Counted from the stretch's first letter, positions 44,711 through 53,674 are shown. The stretch is 64,000 nt of DNA from Bacilli bacterium (GCA_900752905.1 CAADWX010000025.1:1-64000); one strand, 5' to 3'. Program-made: numbers and translations. The notes: a model not told the origin generated them from the letters alone.

Positions 44711-46783
44711 ATGAAATTTCCAATTACAAGACAAGAAGGATTTAAAGATTGTGGAGCAGCCTGTCTTTCAATGATAATAAAATACTATAAAGGATATGCT
44801 TCAATGGAATACTTAAGAGAAATAACACATACAACTAAATCTGGTACAAATGCTTATCATTTAATAGGAGGAGCGAGTGATATTGGATTTGATGCTAAAG
44901 GATTTAAGGTTGATATGGAAAATATTGATTCATTAGTTTTCCCTTGTATAGCGCATGTGACACTTGATAAAAAATATAATCATTTTGTTGTTATTTATGG
45001 TGTTTCTAAGAATTATATAAAGATTGCTGATCCAGCAAATGGTTTAAAAAATTTAAAAAGAGAAGATTTTAAAAAGATATTTAATAATGTAATTATAATA
45101 CTTCATCCCTTAAAAAATATGCCAATTCAAAATAAGACTCAATCTTTTTTAGAATTTTCTTTTAGTATAGTAAAAAAATATAAGAAATTATTTACATGTA
45201 TTATTTTATTTTCATTGTTTATTACAACTCTTTCAATAGTAACTAGTTTTTATTTTAAAAATATATATGAGGCAACTTTATCATCAAAAACTAGTATAAT
45301 ATTGATATTTATCCTATTTTTTATTGTTTATTTATATAAAGTATTTACTGAATATTTTAGAAATAAACTTGTTATAGATTTAAACCAAAAGATAAATCTT
45401 AACTTGACTCAAAGTGTTTTTCAAGATGTTTTGTCACTTCCGTATAATTATTTTAAAAGTAGAACTACAGGAGAAGTAATCTCTAGAATTAATGATTTAA
45501 ATAGTATTAAAGATTTTATTGGTCAATTTTTTGTTACAATTTTTGTTGATATTGTTTTAACTTTATTAGTTTCGTTAACTCTTTATTTTGTCTGTAAGCC
45601 TTTATTTTTATTTTCTATTTTGATTATAGTTATATATGTTTTAGCATCTTTAATATTTTTAAAACTATATGAAAAAAATATTGAGAAGATTCAAAGACAA
45701 AGAGCTGATATAAATTCTTTTATGACTGAAAGTATTTCTGCATTTGAGACTATAAAAGGATTAAACTTAAAAGAAAAAATAACTAAAAAATTTAATAGAA
45801 AATACGTATTACATATAAAACAATTATTTAAGTTTAATACGATATATAATTTGGAATATTTTTTTAAAGAATTTATAAGTCAACTTGGTGTAGCTATTAT
45901 GATTTTAATAGGATGTATTCTTTTATATGAAAATAAAATAACAGTAGGTGAATTGTTAGCTTTTAATGCATTGTTTTCTTATTTACTTGAACCAATTAAA
46001 AATATTATAAATACATCATCAAGCTATAAAGAAGCAAAAAGCGCTATAAAAAGAGTACAAGAATTACATATGGATATAAAAGATGAAGGTGTTAATGTTG
46101 CTAAAATAAAGTCTATAGAATTTAAAAGTACTAATTATTCTTATGATAATGATTTAAGTTTATTAAAAGATATAAATTTAAGAATTGATGAACGAGAAAA
46201 AATAGTTATTATGGGAGAAAGTGGTAGTGGCAAAAGTACTATGCTTAAATTAATAAAGAAATATTATCAAGCAAAAGATAATTCTATTTATATAAATGAT
46301 ATTAATTTAAACTCTATTACTAAAAGTTCTATTGATTCTAAAATAGTATATATTTCTCAAAATGAAATGCTTTTTACTGATACTTTAATTAATAATATTA
46401 AATTAGAACGAAATATAAAAGATAATAACTTAATAGAAATTTGTAAATTATGTCTAGTAGATAGTATTTATAAAAATAATAATTTAGGTATTAATATGCT
46501 TATAGAAGAAAATGGTTTTAATTTATCAGGGGGAGAAAGGCAAAGAATAATTTTAGCTAGAAGTTTAGTAAATTATTTTGATGTTTTAATTATTGATGAG
46601 GGATTAAATCAAACTGATATAAGTACAGAAAGAAAAATACTTAAAAATCTTATTAATAAATATAAAGATAAAATTATTATTTATGTAACTCATAGAAAAA
46701 ATAATATAGATTTATTTAATAGATTTATAAATATTGAAAAAGGAGAAATAAAAATAGATGAAACCAGAAATAGATTTATTTGA
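44711..46783 (+). CDS. Peptidase-containing ABC exporter (C39, PCAT) for double-glycine peptides
   Basis: The 690-aa protein joins three parts. Residues 1-130 form a C39 cysteine peptidase (RQEGFKDCGAACLSMI, Cys14; His91 in YNHFVVIYG; Asp107 in IADPANG). Residues ~150-450 are a six-helix ABC membrane domain (RTTGEVISRINDL). The rest is the ATPase (GESGSGKST Walker A, LSGGERQRIILARSL signature, VLIIDEG Walker B). Such proteins remove double-glycine leaders while exporting bacteriocins. The ATG at 44711 follows AGGAGGTGA; a GTG at 44699 lies inside that site. Two double-glycine peptides follow directly, the expected substrates. Confidence 0.92.
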   Translation: MKFPITRQEGFKDCGAACLSMIIKYYKGYASMEYLREITHTTKSGTNAYHLIGGASDIGFDAKGFKVDMENIDSLVFPCIAHVTLDKKYNHFVVIYGVSKNYIKIADPANGLKNLKREDFKKIFNNVIIILHPLKNMPIQNKTQSFLEFSFSIVKKYKKLFTCIILFSLFITTLSIVTSFYFKNIYEATLSSKTSIILIFILFFIVYLYKVFTEYFRNKLVIDLNQKINLNLTQSVFQDVLSLPYNYFKSRTTGEVISRINDLNSIKDFIGQFFVTIFVDIVLTLLVSLTLYFVCKPLFLFSILIIVIYVLASLIFLKLYEKNIEKIQRQRADINSFMTESISAFETIKGLNLKEKITKKFNRKYVLHIKQLFKFNTIYNLEYFFKEFISQLGVAIMILIGCILLYENKITVGELLAFNALFSYLLEPIKNIINTSSSYKEAKSAIKRVQELHMDIKDEGVNVAKIKSIEFKSTNYSYDNDLSLLKDINLRIDEREKIVIMGESGSGKSTMLKLIKKYYQAKDNSIYINDINLNSITKSSIDSKIVYISQNEMLFTDTLINNIKLERNIKDNNLIEICKLCLVDSIYKNNNLGINMLIEENGFNLSGGERQRIILARSLVNYFDVLIIDEGLNQTDISTERKILKNLINKYKDKIIIYVTHRKNNIDLFNRFINIEKGEIKIDETRNRFI

Positions 46784-47216
46784 TGAATTTTATATGAATG
46801 AAATAATAATAAACCGTAAGGTACCTAAAAATACTTTAATTTATATAATAATTTTAATTTTATCTATTTGTCTTTTATTTACTGTATCTTTATTTAAATA
46901 TCCTAAGTATATGACATATCAGGGATATGTTGAAGAAAGAGGTGATTTGATTGTTATTAAGACTTATGTTAAGAGTGATGAGAATGTTTTTCATGATATA
47001 AAATATTTAATATATAATAATGAAAAAATAAAAATAGAAGATATTAATTATGGACAAGATATTATTTATGAAAATAGTAATGAATATAAAGAGGTTAATA
47101 TAAAAATAGGAAGAAAAGTAAGAGATGAAACTTATATTCAATTTAAATTATTTAAAGAAAATACTACTTTATTAAAAGAATTATACAATAGAATAAGAAA
47201 GGATTTGGTTATATGA
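46758..47216 (+). CDS. Small membrane accessory protein of the bacteriocin exporter
   Basis: A 152-aa protein with one membrane helix (about 28-48) and an outward-facing C-terminal part. It overlaps the exporter by 26 nt and the next peptide by four (ATGA), showing translational coupling. Its place matches the HlyD-type bacteriocin accessory protein, but it is much shorter and lacks a recognisable biotinyl-lipoyl or coiled-coil region. It may be a minimal or truncated version. Function inferred from position. Confidence 0.65.
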   Translation: MKPEIDLFDEFYMNEIIINRKVPKNTLIYIIILILSICLLFTVSLFKYPKYMTYQGYVEERGDLIVIKTYVKSDENVFHDIKYLIYNNEKIKIEDINYGQDIIYENSNEYKEVNIKIGRKVRDETYIQFKLFKENTTLLKELYNRIRKDLVI

Positions 47217-47353
47217 AACAATTACAAAATGATGATTTGAAAAAAGTAAATGGAGGGGCTTTTAATTGGGCTATTGCAACAGCAGTTATTGCTGGAGTTA
47301 CATTTATTATAGGTGTAATAGATGGTTACACTAGAAAGTTAGCATGTCATTAG
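47213..47353 (+). CDS. Bacteriocin-like peptide 1 with double-glycine leader
   Basis: A 46-aa peptide: leader MKQLQNDDLKKVNGG then a hydrophobic core starting AFNWAIATAVIAGV and ending TRKLACH. The leader has the conserved hydrophobic and charged spacing before GG seen in class II bacteriocins and double-glycine pheromones. The mature peptide would be about 31 residues with one cysteine. ATG overlaps the accessory gene stop. The upstream exporter has the matching C39 peptidase. Confidence 0.85.
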   Translation: MKQLQNDDLKKVNGGAFNWAIATAVIAGVTFIIGVIDGYTRKLACH

Positions 47354-47363
47354 GAGGTAAAAT

Positions 47364-47522
47364 ATGAAGCAATTAAAAAAAGAAGAATTAAAAGAAATAA
47401 ATGGAGGAGCATTTACTGCATCACTTTTAAATGCTATTTCAAGAGCTGGAAGTCTTATACTTGAACTTGGTAGAAGTGTAGGCTCTTCGATAAGAAGATT
47501 CATGACTAATTCGTTATGTTAA
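47364..47522 (+). CDS. Bacteriocin-like peptide 2 with double-glycine leader
   Basis: A 52-aa peptide: leader MKQLKKEELKEINGG, closely similar to that of peptide 1, then a 37-residue core beginning AFTASLLNAISRAGS and ending RRFMTNSLC. The core is amphipathic with several Arg and one C-terminal Cys. AGGAGGTAA precedes the ATG. Two peptides with paired leaders suggest a two-peptide bacteriocin, although each could act alone. Confidence 0.85.
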   Translation: MKQLKKEELKEINGGAFTASLLNAISRAGSLILELGRSVGSSIRRFMTNSLC

Positions 47523-47677
47523 AAAAATTATATAAGTATAAAAAGATAGTTATAATTTTAGGTATAATTATTACACTTCCTTTTACTTTACCTTTAATTA
47601 CAATTATATTTAAATTTATATTTGATGCAGGATTTTGTGTAGGAAAATTTGTGTTTCAATATGCATTAAAACCATAA
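47516..47677 (+). CDS. Small hydrophobic protein, candidate bacteriocin immunity protein
   Basis: A 53-aa protein beginning MLKKLYKYKKIVIILG with one long or two short membrane helices and a tail FCVGKFVFQYALKP. It has no double-glycine leader. Its start overlaps the stop of peptide 2 by 7 nt, so the genes are coupled, and a terminator follows at once. Immunity proteins of two-peptide bacteriocins are often small membrane proteins in this position; the role is inferred from position and topology only. Confidence 0.6.
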   Translation: MLKKLYKYKKIVIILGIIITLPFTLPLITIIFKFIFDAGFCVGKFVFQYALKP

Positions 47678-47678
47678 G

Positions 47679-47701
47679 GAAGCTTGATTAAGCTTCTTTT
47701 T
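47679..47701 (+). terminator. Terminator of the bacteriocin cassette
   Basis: GAAGCTT, GATT, AAGCTTC and T run. Confidence 0.85.
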
Positions 47702-47766
47702 AAGTAGACTAATTTTAATTTATCTGATATAATGTTTAAAGCAATTAATTAGAAAGGAGAAAAAAT

Positions 47767-49413
47767 ATGTCAAAAATAAAAATTTTCGCACTTGGCGGAT
47801 TAAATGAAACCGGAAAAAATATGTATGTTGTAAATGTGGATGAGAATATATTTATACTTGATGCTGGTTCAATGTATCCAGATGATAAAATGCTTGGTAT
47901 TGATTATATAATTCCATCTTATGATTATATAAAAGAAAATGAGAAAAAAATAAAAGGTATATTTTTAACTCATGGACATGATGACCAAATTGGTGCTGTA
48001 TCTGATATAGTATCAGCATTACCAAATATTCCTATATATGGTACTGAATTTACTATTGAAATATTAAAAAGTGAATTAGAGGAAGATAATATTAAATGTA
48101 ATAATTTAAATGTTATTACTCCTCACAAAAGTATTAATTTTGGACATATTAGCATATTTCCAATTTCTGTTACGCATTCTGTTCCAGGAAGTGTTGCTTA
48201 TGTAATAAATACACCTGATGGAGCAATCGTTTATACAGGAAACTTTATATTTGATCAAAAGATGCAAGATAGTTATAAAACTGATATTGGTAAACTTGCG
48301 TATGTTGGTAAACAAGGAGTATTATGTTTATTAAGTGAGTCATTATATGCTGAAAAATCAGGATATACATCACCTAAAAACAGAATAAATAAGTTTATAA
48401 GTGAGTTATTAAATCAAAATGACGGTAGAATTATATTTAATTGTTCTCAGACACAATTTTATAGAATTCAAGAATTATTAGATGAGGCAACTAATTATAA
48501 GAGAAGTGTTGTAATTCTTGGTAAAAGATTAGAAAAAATCGTTAATAAAGCTATTGAACTTGGATATATGAAATTTAATCCAAAATATTTGAAATCACTT
48601 TCTCATATAAATGATGATGGTGTTATTGTAATTGTATCTGATGAAAGAGAAAGACCTTTTTCTAATATAAATAGGATAATTAAGGGTTATGATAAATTTA
48701 TTAAATTAAGACAAGAAGATATAGTAGTTTTCGCACAACCTGTTTATGATGGTATGGAAAAATCAGCTACTAAAACTTATGATGATATTGCTAAATTTGG
48801 TTGTAGTTTAAATATTATATCAGATAAAAAATATTTAGGATATCATGCTTCAAGTGAAGATTTAATGATGATGATTAATCTTATGAATCCAAAATATTAT
48901 TTTCCGGTTATTGGTGAATATAGACATTTAGTTGAAAATGCTAATGCTGCTAAAAAAGTAGGTATTAAGGATAAAAACATTTTAGTTAAGTTAAATGGAC
49001 AAGTAGTTACTTTTTTAAATGGTAAATTAGTTGAAAATGATGAAACTATAAAAGTAGATGAAATTTTAATTGATGGAAAAACTGTTGGTGACATTAGTGA
49101 ATTAGTAGTTAAAGATAGAGAACTTTTAAGTGAAAATGGTATTGTTCTTGTAAGTACTACTATAGATAGAACAAGTAAAAAGATATTATCTGGTCCAGAA
49201 ATATTAACTCGTGGTTTTATTTATGTAAAAGATAATATAGATATAATTAAAGAGGCTGAAAAAATTGCTCTTTCTGTAATTAATGAAAATATAAATAATA
49301 ATTATGTTGATTTTAATAAAATTAAAACTGGTATTAGAGATAAACTTGGACGTTATTTATATAAAGAAACTGAATGTAAACCAATGATATTAATTGTAAT
49401 AGGTGAAGTATAA
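47767..49413 (+). CDS. RNase J2-like protein with substituted metal ligands
   Basis: The 548-aa protein is a beta-CASP family RNase J over its whole length (IKIFALGGLNETGKNMYVVNVDENIFILDAG, MLGIDYIIP; C-terminal ISGPEILTRGFIYVKDN-like LSGPEILTRGFIYVKD). In the catalytic motif THGHDDQIGA, Gln74 replaces the usual metal-binding His, and in YTGNFIFDQ Asn159 replaces the usual bridging Asp. His137 in VTHSVPGSVA is kept. The beta-CASP loops are also altered (VSDERERPF for the usual TGSQGEP type). B. subtilis RNase J2 has a similarly changed motif (HGHDENIG), so this fits the J2-like partner of J1. AGAAAGGAGAAAA precedes the ATG. Confidence 0.88.
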   Translation: MSKIKIFALGGLNETGKNMYVVNVDENIFILDAGSMYPDDKMLGIDYIIPSYDYIKENEKKIKGIFLTHGHDDQIGAVSDIVSALPNIPIYGTEFTIEILKSELEEDNIKCNNLNVITPHKSINFGHISIFPISVTHSVPGSVAYVINTPDGAIVYTGNFIFDQKMQDSYKTDIGKLAYVGKQGVLCLLSESLYAEKSGYTSPKNRINKFISELLNQNDGRIIFNCSQTQFYRIQELLDEATNYKRSVVILGKRLEKIVNKAIELGYMKFNPKYLKSLSHINDDGVIVIVSDERERPFSNINRIIKGYDKFIKLRQEDIVVFAQPVYDGMEKSATKTYDDIAKFGCSLNIISDKKYLGYHASSEDLMMMINLMNPKYYFPVIGEYRHLVENANAAKKVGIKDKNILVKLNGQVVTFLNGKLVENDETIKVDEILIDGKTVGDISELVVKDRELLSENGIVLVSTTIDRTSKKILSGPEILTRGFIYVKDNIDIIKEAEKIALSVINENINNNYVDFNKIKTGIRDKLGRYLYKETECKPMILIVIGEV

Positions 49414-49435
49414 AGCAATTTTTATTGCTTTTTTT
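49412..49435 (+). terminator. Terminator after the RNase J2-like gene
   Basis: AAAGCAAT, TTTT, ATTGCTTT and T run. Confidence 0.8.
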
Positions 49436-49479
49436 CATATTTATTATTATTTTTTAATAAAATTTATTGGTGATGCTTT

Positions 49480-49719
49480 TTGAAAATAATAGATGAAATT
49501 AGAAGTTACGTAATGGAAGAAAAGTTTGAATTTAGATTTATTGATAATAAACTAGATGTTATTAATTATAAAAGTATCACTCATTTTGATTCAAATAAAA
49601 TTATTATTAGTCATAATAATGGGTATATAACTATAAATGGTATTAATCTATCAGTGTCAAAGCTTTTAAATAATGAAATAATGATTAATGGGAAATTGAA
49701 TAGTATAGAAATAAGGTGA
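49480..49719 (+). CDS. YqfC-family sporulation protein
   Basis: A 79-aa protein of the YqfC family, found in spore formers next to yqfD. It has the family outline of a small beta-rich protein (SITHFDSNKIIISHNNGYITINGINL). The start is a TTG behind GGTGAT. The stop overlaps the yqfD start. In relatives the gene is SigE-controlled in the mother cell. Confidence 0.85.
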   Translation: MKIIDEIRSYVMEEKFEFRFIDNKLDVINYKSITHFDSNKIIISHNNGYITINGINLSVSKLLNNEIMINGKLNSIEIR

Positions 49720-50867
49720 TTTATATTAATAGTAAGGTAAGGGTAAGAATAACTGGAAAGAATATAGATCGTTTTATAAATAGATTAATAAGAAATGATT
49801 TTACTATTTATAATTTAACTCGTATAAATAGAAAGAGTATAATTGTTTTAATTCCATATATAGAACTTGATAAGTTATATGAAATAAAAACAATTTATGA
49901 AATAGATGTTGTAGATTATAAGGGTGGAAAAAAAGTAAATAAAATATTTAAGGAAAACAAATATATAATTATATCTATTATTATTGGATTTATTATACTT
50001 AGAATTTTAACTTCTTTAATTTTTAATATAGAAATAGTACATAATAATAAAGAGTTAAGAAATATAGTTGAAAATGAATTAAGTAAAAATGGGATAAAAA
50101 AATATTCATTTAAAAAAAATTATAATGAATTAAATAAAATCAAAGATACAATCTTAACTAAATATAAAGATAATATTGAATGGATAGAAATAGAAGAAAA
50201 AGGTACAAAATATATTGTAAGACTTGAAGAAAGAATAAATAAAAATATAATTGATGATAATAAGATGCAAGATATAGTGGCGTCAAGAGATGCTCTTTTA
50301 TTAAATGTAGAAGCTGATAAGGGTGAAGTTATAAGAAATAAGAATGATTATGTTCATAAGGGTGATGTTGTAATTAGTCATAATATAACTTTAAATGGAG
50401 AGGTAAAAAGAAGTGTAAAAGCAATAGGAAAAATTTATGGTGAGGTATGGTATAATGTTTCTATTGAGTATCCTTATCATTATAAAATTGAAAAGATAAC
50501 TGATGAAAACAAAAAAGTACTTGCTTTTTATTTCTTTAATAAAAAAATAGAACTTTTTAATTTTAAAAAGTATAAAACTAAGAAAATAACTATAAATAAA
50601 CAATTAACTAATAATGTATTTCCAATAAAATTAGTTTTAGAGAATCAAAAAAAAACAAATATAATAGAAGAAAATAATACAAAAGAAGAAGCTATCAAAA
50701 AAGCTGAATTAAAAGCTAAAGAAGAAATAGAAAAAGATTTAAATGAAAAAGAATATATAATTGATATAAAAAAATTGAAAGTTTCTGAAAATAATAGTAA
50801 AATAAAGGTAGATTTTTTTGTTTCTGTATACAAGGATATAACTGAAGTATTAGAAATAGTAGAATAG
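49716..50867 (+). CDS. YqfD, stage IV sporulation membrane protein
   Basis: A 383-aa protein matching YqfD of spore formers: N-terminal VRITGKNIDRFINRLI, one membrane helix (about 88-106), then a region with KYIVRLEERI, DGDVVI-like KGDVVISHNI and AIGKIYGEVWYNVSIEYPY. The start is a GTG overlapping the yqfC stop (GTGA). Its molecular role is not established, though in B. subtilis the yqfCD pair is needed for normal sporulation. Confidence 0.88.
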   Translation: MIYINSKVRVRITGKNIDRFINRLIRNDFTIYNLTRINRKSIIVLIPYIELDKLYEIKTIYEIDVVDYKGGKKVNKIFKENKYIIISIIIGFIILRILTSLIFNIEIVHNNKELRNIVENELSKNGIKKYSFKKNYNELNKIKDTILTKYKDNIEWIEIEEKGTKYIVRLEERINKNIIDDNKMQDIVASRDALLLNVEADKGEVIRNKNDYVHKGDVVISHNITLNGEVKRSVKAIGKIYGEVWYNVSIEYPYHYKIEKITDENKKVLAFYFFNKKIELFNFKKYKTKKITINKQLTNNVFPIKLVLENQKKTNIIEENNTKEEAIKKAELKAKEEIEKDLNEKEYIIDIKKLKVSENNSKIKVDFFVSVYKDITEVLEIVE

Positions 50868-50875
50868 AGGTATTT

Positions 50876-51316
50876 ATGTTTGAAATAAATAATTTAACAG
50901 ATGAAAAAATAGAAGAATTAAAATATTTAGATGAGGTAATTAAATATACATTAAAATGTGAAAATGCAATAGATGCTGAATTAGATGTAATTATAGTGGA
51001 TAATGAATATATTCATAAAATAAATAAGGAATATAGAGGTGTTGATAGACCAACTGATGTTATATCTTTTGCGCTTGAAGATGAACCTGATATTAAGTTA
51101 GATCATAGAATACTTGGTGATATATATATATCAATTGATAAGGCAAGAGAACAAGCAAATGAATATGGTCATAGTTTAAAAAGAGAATTATGTTTTTTAA
51201 CTGTACATGGTGTACTTCATTTACTTGGGTATGATCATATGAAAAGTAAAAAAGATGAAGAGGTAATGTTTGGAAAACAAGATAAGATATTAAATGATTT
51301 AGGAATTGAGAGGTAA
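50876..51316 (+). CDS. ybeY: YbeY, endoribonuclease
   Basis: A 146-aa YbeY with YRGVDRPTDVISFAL and the zinc-binding triad in HGVLHLLGYDHM. It is involved in 16S rRNA 3' end maturation and ribosome quality control. In B. subtilis phoH and yqfF (pgpH) lie between yqfD and ybeY; here they are absent. Confidence 0.95.
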   Translation: MFEINNLTDEKIEELKYLDEVIKYTLKCENAIDAELDVIIVDNEYIHKINKEYRGVDRPTDVISFALEDEPDIKLDHRILGDIYISIDKAREQANEYGHSLKRELCFLTVHGVLHLLGYDHMKSKKDEEVMFGKQDKILNDLGIER

Positions 51317-51319
51317 TTT

Positions 51320-51703
51320 ATGAAAGAGAAGTTAGAAAAAGTTTTAAAAAACGCTTATAGTCCTTATTATAATTTTAAAGTTGGTTCTATAGTTGTTATG
51401 AAAGACGGTAGTGAGTTTATTGGAGTAAATGTTGAAAACGCAAATGGTACTAGTATATGTGCTGAAAGACATGCTATAGGTTCTGCTATTGCTCATGGAT
51501 ATAAAAAGGGTGATTTTGATAGAATATATGTAATGCTTGAAAATGGTGAATTTGGTACTCCTTGTTTTGCATGTAGACAGGTAATTTTAGAATTTTTTGA
51601 TAAGGATAGTAAGGTAATTTGTGTTAATAAAAATGGAGAAGAAAAAAATTATACAGTATCTGAGTTATGCCCTTTTCCATTTGATAGTGAGGATTTAAAA
51701 TGA
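51320..51703 (+). CDS. cdd: Cytidine deaminase
   Basis: A 127-aa tetrameric-type cytidine deaminase with CAERHAIGSAIAHG (Cys and catalytic Glu) and TPCFACRQVILEFF (CxxC). It converts cytidine and deoxycytidine to uridine forms in pyrimidine salvage. It overlaps era by 4 nt (ATGA). Confidence 0.95.
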   Translation: MKEKLEKVLKNAYSPYYNFKVGSIVVMKDGSEFIGVNVENANGTSICAERHAIGSAIAHGYKKGDFDRIYVMLENGEFGTPCFACRQVILEFFDKDSKVICVNKNGEEKNYTVSELCPFPFDSEDLK

Positions 51704-52587
51704 AAAGTGGATTTGTAGGAGTAGTTGGAAGACCAAATGCTGGTAAATCAACTTTAATTAATGCAATAATTGGTAAGAAGGTAGCAATTACAAGTAATAA
51801 ACCTCAAACAACAAGAAATGTGATTCATGGTATATATAATGAAATTGATACACAAATAATATTTGTAGATACACCTGGTATACATAAACCAAATCATAAA
51901 CTTGGAGATTATTTAAATAAGCAAGCATATACTAGTAGTTATGATGTTGATGTTATTTTATTTATGATTGATGCAAGTGAAGAATTTGGTAGAGGTGATA
52001 TGTTTGTTTTAGATAAAATCAAAAATAATAATAAACCTATAATTTTAGTTTTAAATAAAATAGATAAATTTTCTAAAGAAGAATTATTTAAAAAGATATT
52101 AGAGTATCAAAAAATATATGAATTTAATGATATTGTACCTGTATCTGCTTTAAAAAAGAATAATATAAAAGAGTTAATTAAAACAATAAAGAAGTATTTG
52201 ACTGATGATATAAAGTATTATGATGATTCATATATTACTAATAAACCTATTTCATTTTTAGTATCAGAAATTGTACGTGAAAAGATTTTTAATATGACAA
52301 AAGAGGAAGTACCACACTCACTTACTTGTGTTATAGAGGGTATAAAAAATAAAAAGGATAGTAGTTATATAAATGTTGCTATTATTGTAGATAGAGAATC
52401 TCTTAAAAAGATAATAATTGGTAAGGGTGGCAATATGATTAAAAATATAGGTATAAAAGCACGCCCTGAAATAGAAGAACTATTAGGTAAGAAAGTATAT
52501 TTAGAATTATATGTTAAAGTAATTGAAAATTGGAGAGATAGAGAAAAATATTTAAGAGATTTTGGTTTTAATGATTTTGATGAATAA
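51700..52587 (+). CDS. era: Era, GTPase for 16S rRNA maturation
   Basis: A 295-aa GTPase: GRPNAGKSTLINAIIGKKVAITSNKPQTTRN (G1-G2), DTPGIHKP (G3), NKID (G4), and a KH domain with IIGKGGNMIKNIGIKARPEIEELLG. It binds the 3' end of 16S rRNA and assists 30S assembly. Order cdd-era-yqzL-recO is that of Bacillus. Confidence 0.97.
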   Translation: MKSGFVGVVGRPNAGKSTLINAIIGKKVAITSNKPQTTRNVIHGIYNEIDTQIIFVDTPGIHKPNHKLGDYLNKQAYTSSYDVDVILFMIDASEEFGRGDMFVLDKIKNNNKPIILVLNKIDKFSKEELFKKILEYQKIYEFNDIVPVSALKKNNIKELIKTIKKYLTDDIKYYDDSYITNKPISFLVSEIVREKIFNMTKEEVPHSLTCVIEGIKNKKDSSYINVAIIVDRESLKKIIIGKGGNMIKNIGIKARPEIEELLGKKVYLELYVKVIENWRDREKYLRDFGFNDFDE

Positions 52588-52624
52588 TTTTTTATATTAG
52601 TACCAAAATAAAATAGGTGATAAT

Positions 52625-52717
52625 ATGAAAAAAGAAATTTTATGGGAATTATTTCAAAATACTGGAAAGATAGAATATTATTTAAAGTATAAAGAAGAAA
52701 AAAGAAAAGAAGGATAG
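52625..52717 (+). CDS. YqzL-like small protein, 30 aa
   Basis: MKKEILWELFQNTGKIEYYL is followed by a basic tail (YKEEKRKEG). It matches the YqzL family (W, F..TG, I..YL) which sits between era and recO in Bacillus. AGGTGATAAT precedes the ATG. No function is known. Confidence 0.8.
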   Translation: MKKEILWELFQNTGKIEYYLKYKEEKRKEG

Positions 52718-52718
52718 T

Positions 52719-52946
52719 ATGAGAGAAGTTATAGTAGGACAAGTATATAAACATTTTAAAGGAAAGATGTATAAAGTTTTAAATATTGGTTATAGTGCTG
52801 ATAATTTAGAAAAAATGGTTATATATCAAGCTTTATATGATGATAATAAAATATGGGTTAGAAATTATGATGAATTTAACTCATATGTTGATAAAAATAA
52901 GTATCCTAATATAACTCAAAAATATAGATTTGAAGAAGTATGCTAA
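52719..52946 (+). CDS. DUF1653-family protein
   Basis: A 75-aa protein with VGQVYKHFKGKMYKVLNIGYSA and YQALYDDNKIWVRNYDEFNS, the DUF1653 pattern. The family is small, cytoplasmic and without assigned function. It starts one base after the yqzL stop and overlaps recO by 7 nt. Confidence 0.88.
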   Translation: MREVIVGQVYKHFKGKMYKVLNIGYSADNLEKMVIYQALYDDNKIWVRNYDEFNSYVDKNKYPNITQKYRFEEVC

Positions 52947-53674
52947 AGAAAATAGAGGGAATTGTAATAAGTGAGAAAGCTCATGGTGAAACGAGTAAAA
53001 TAATAAATATTCTAACTAAAGATTATGGTGTTTTAGGAATAATGGCTAAAGGTGCTAGAAGTTTAAAAAGTGAATACAGAAATTCAACAACTAAATTGAC
53101 TTGTGGAATATTCAATTTAAGTTATAAAGAGAATAAATTATCTACATTAATTGGTGTTGATGTTATAGATAGTTTTAAAAATATAAAAAAAGATATTTCT
53201 AAAATAAGTTATGCATCATATTTATGTGAACTTTCACATCAGGTTATGAAACATAATAACAATGAAAATATTTATACTTTGTTAATAGATTCTTTAAAGA
53301 AAATTGATGAAGGATTTAATGAGGCTATAATAACTAATATATTAGAGTTAAAATATTTAGATTATCTTGGAGTAATGCCAATTATAAATAGTTGTGCTAT
53401 ATGTGGTTCTAAAACTGCTATCGCAACTATTTCATCTGAAAAAGGTGGATATATTTGTAATAATTGTTTAAGTACTGAAAAAATTGTTAGTGATAAGGCT
53501 ATAAAGCTTATTAGAATGTTTTATTATGTTAATATATCTCAAATATCTACATTAAATATAAGTAGTAATGTAGAAAAAGAAATTAATGATTTTCTTGATG
53601 ATTATTATGATAGATATACAGGGTTATATCTTAAAACCAAAAATTTTTTGAAGAACTTAAGTAAAATTAATTAA
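52940..53674 (+). CDS. recO: RecO, DNA repair mediator
   Basis: A 244-aa RecO with an N-terminal OB fold (IEGIVISEKAHGETSKIINILTKDYGVLGIMAKGARSLKS) and the C-terminal zinc site (CAICGSK...YICNNC). It helps load RecA at SSB-coated gaps. Translation is coupled to the DUF1653 gene by overlap. Confidence 0.95.
   Translation: MLKKIEGIVISEKAHGETSKIINILTKDYGVLGIMAKGARSLKSEYRNSTTKLTCGIFNLSYKENKLSTLIGVDVIDSFKNIKKDISKISYASYLCELSHQVMKHNNNENIYTLLIDSLKKIDEGFNEAIITNILELKYLDYLGVMPIINSCAICGSKTAIATISSEKGGYICNNCLSTEKIVSDKAIKLIRMFYYVNISQISTLNISSNVEKEINDFLDDYYDRYTGLYLKTKNFLKNLSKIN

Noticed and set aside
47516-47677. Third bacteriocin peptide
   Set aside because: No double-glycine leader, and it begins with a basic start followed by membrane helices, which fits an immunity-type protein better.
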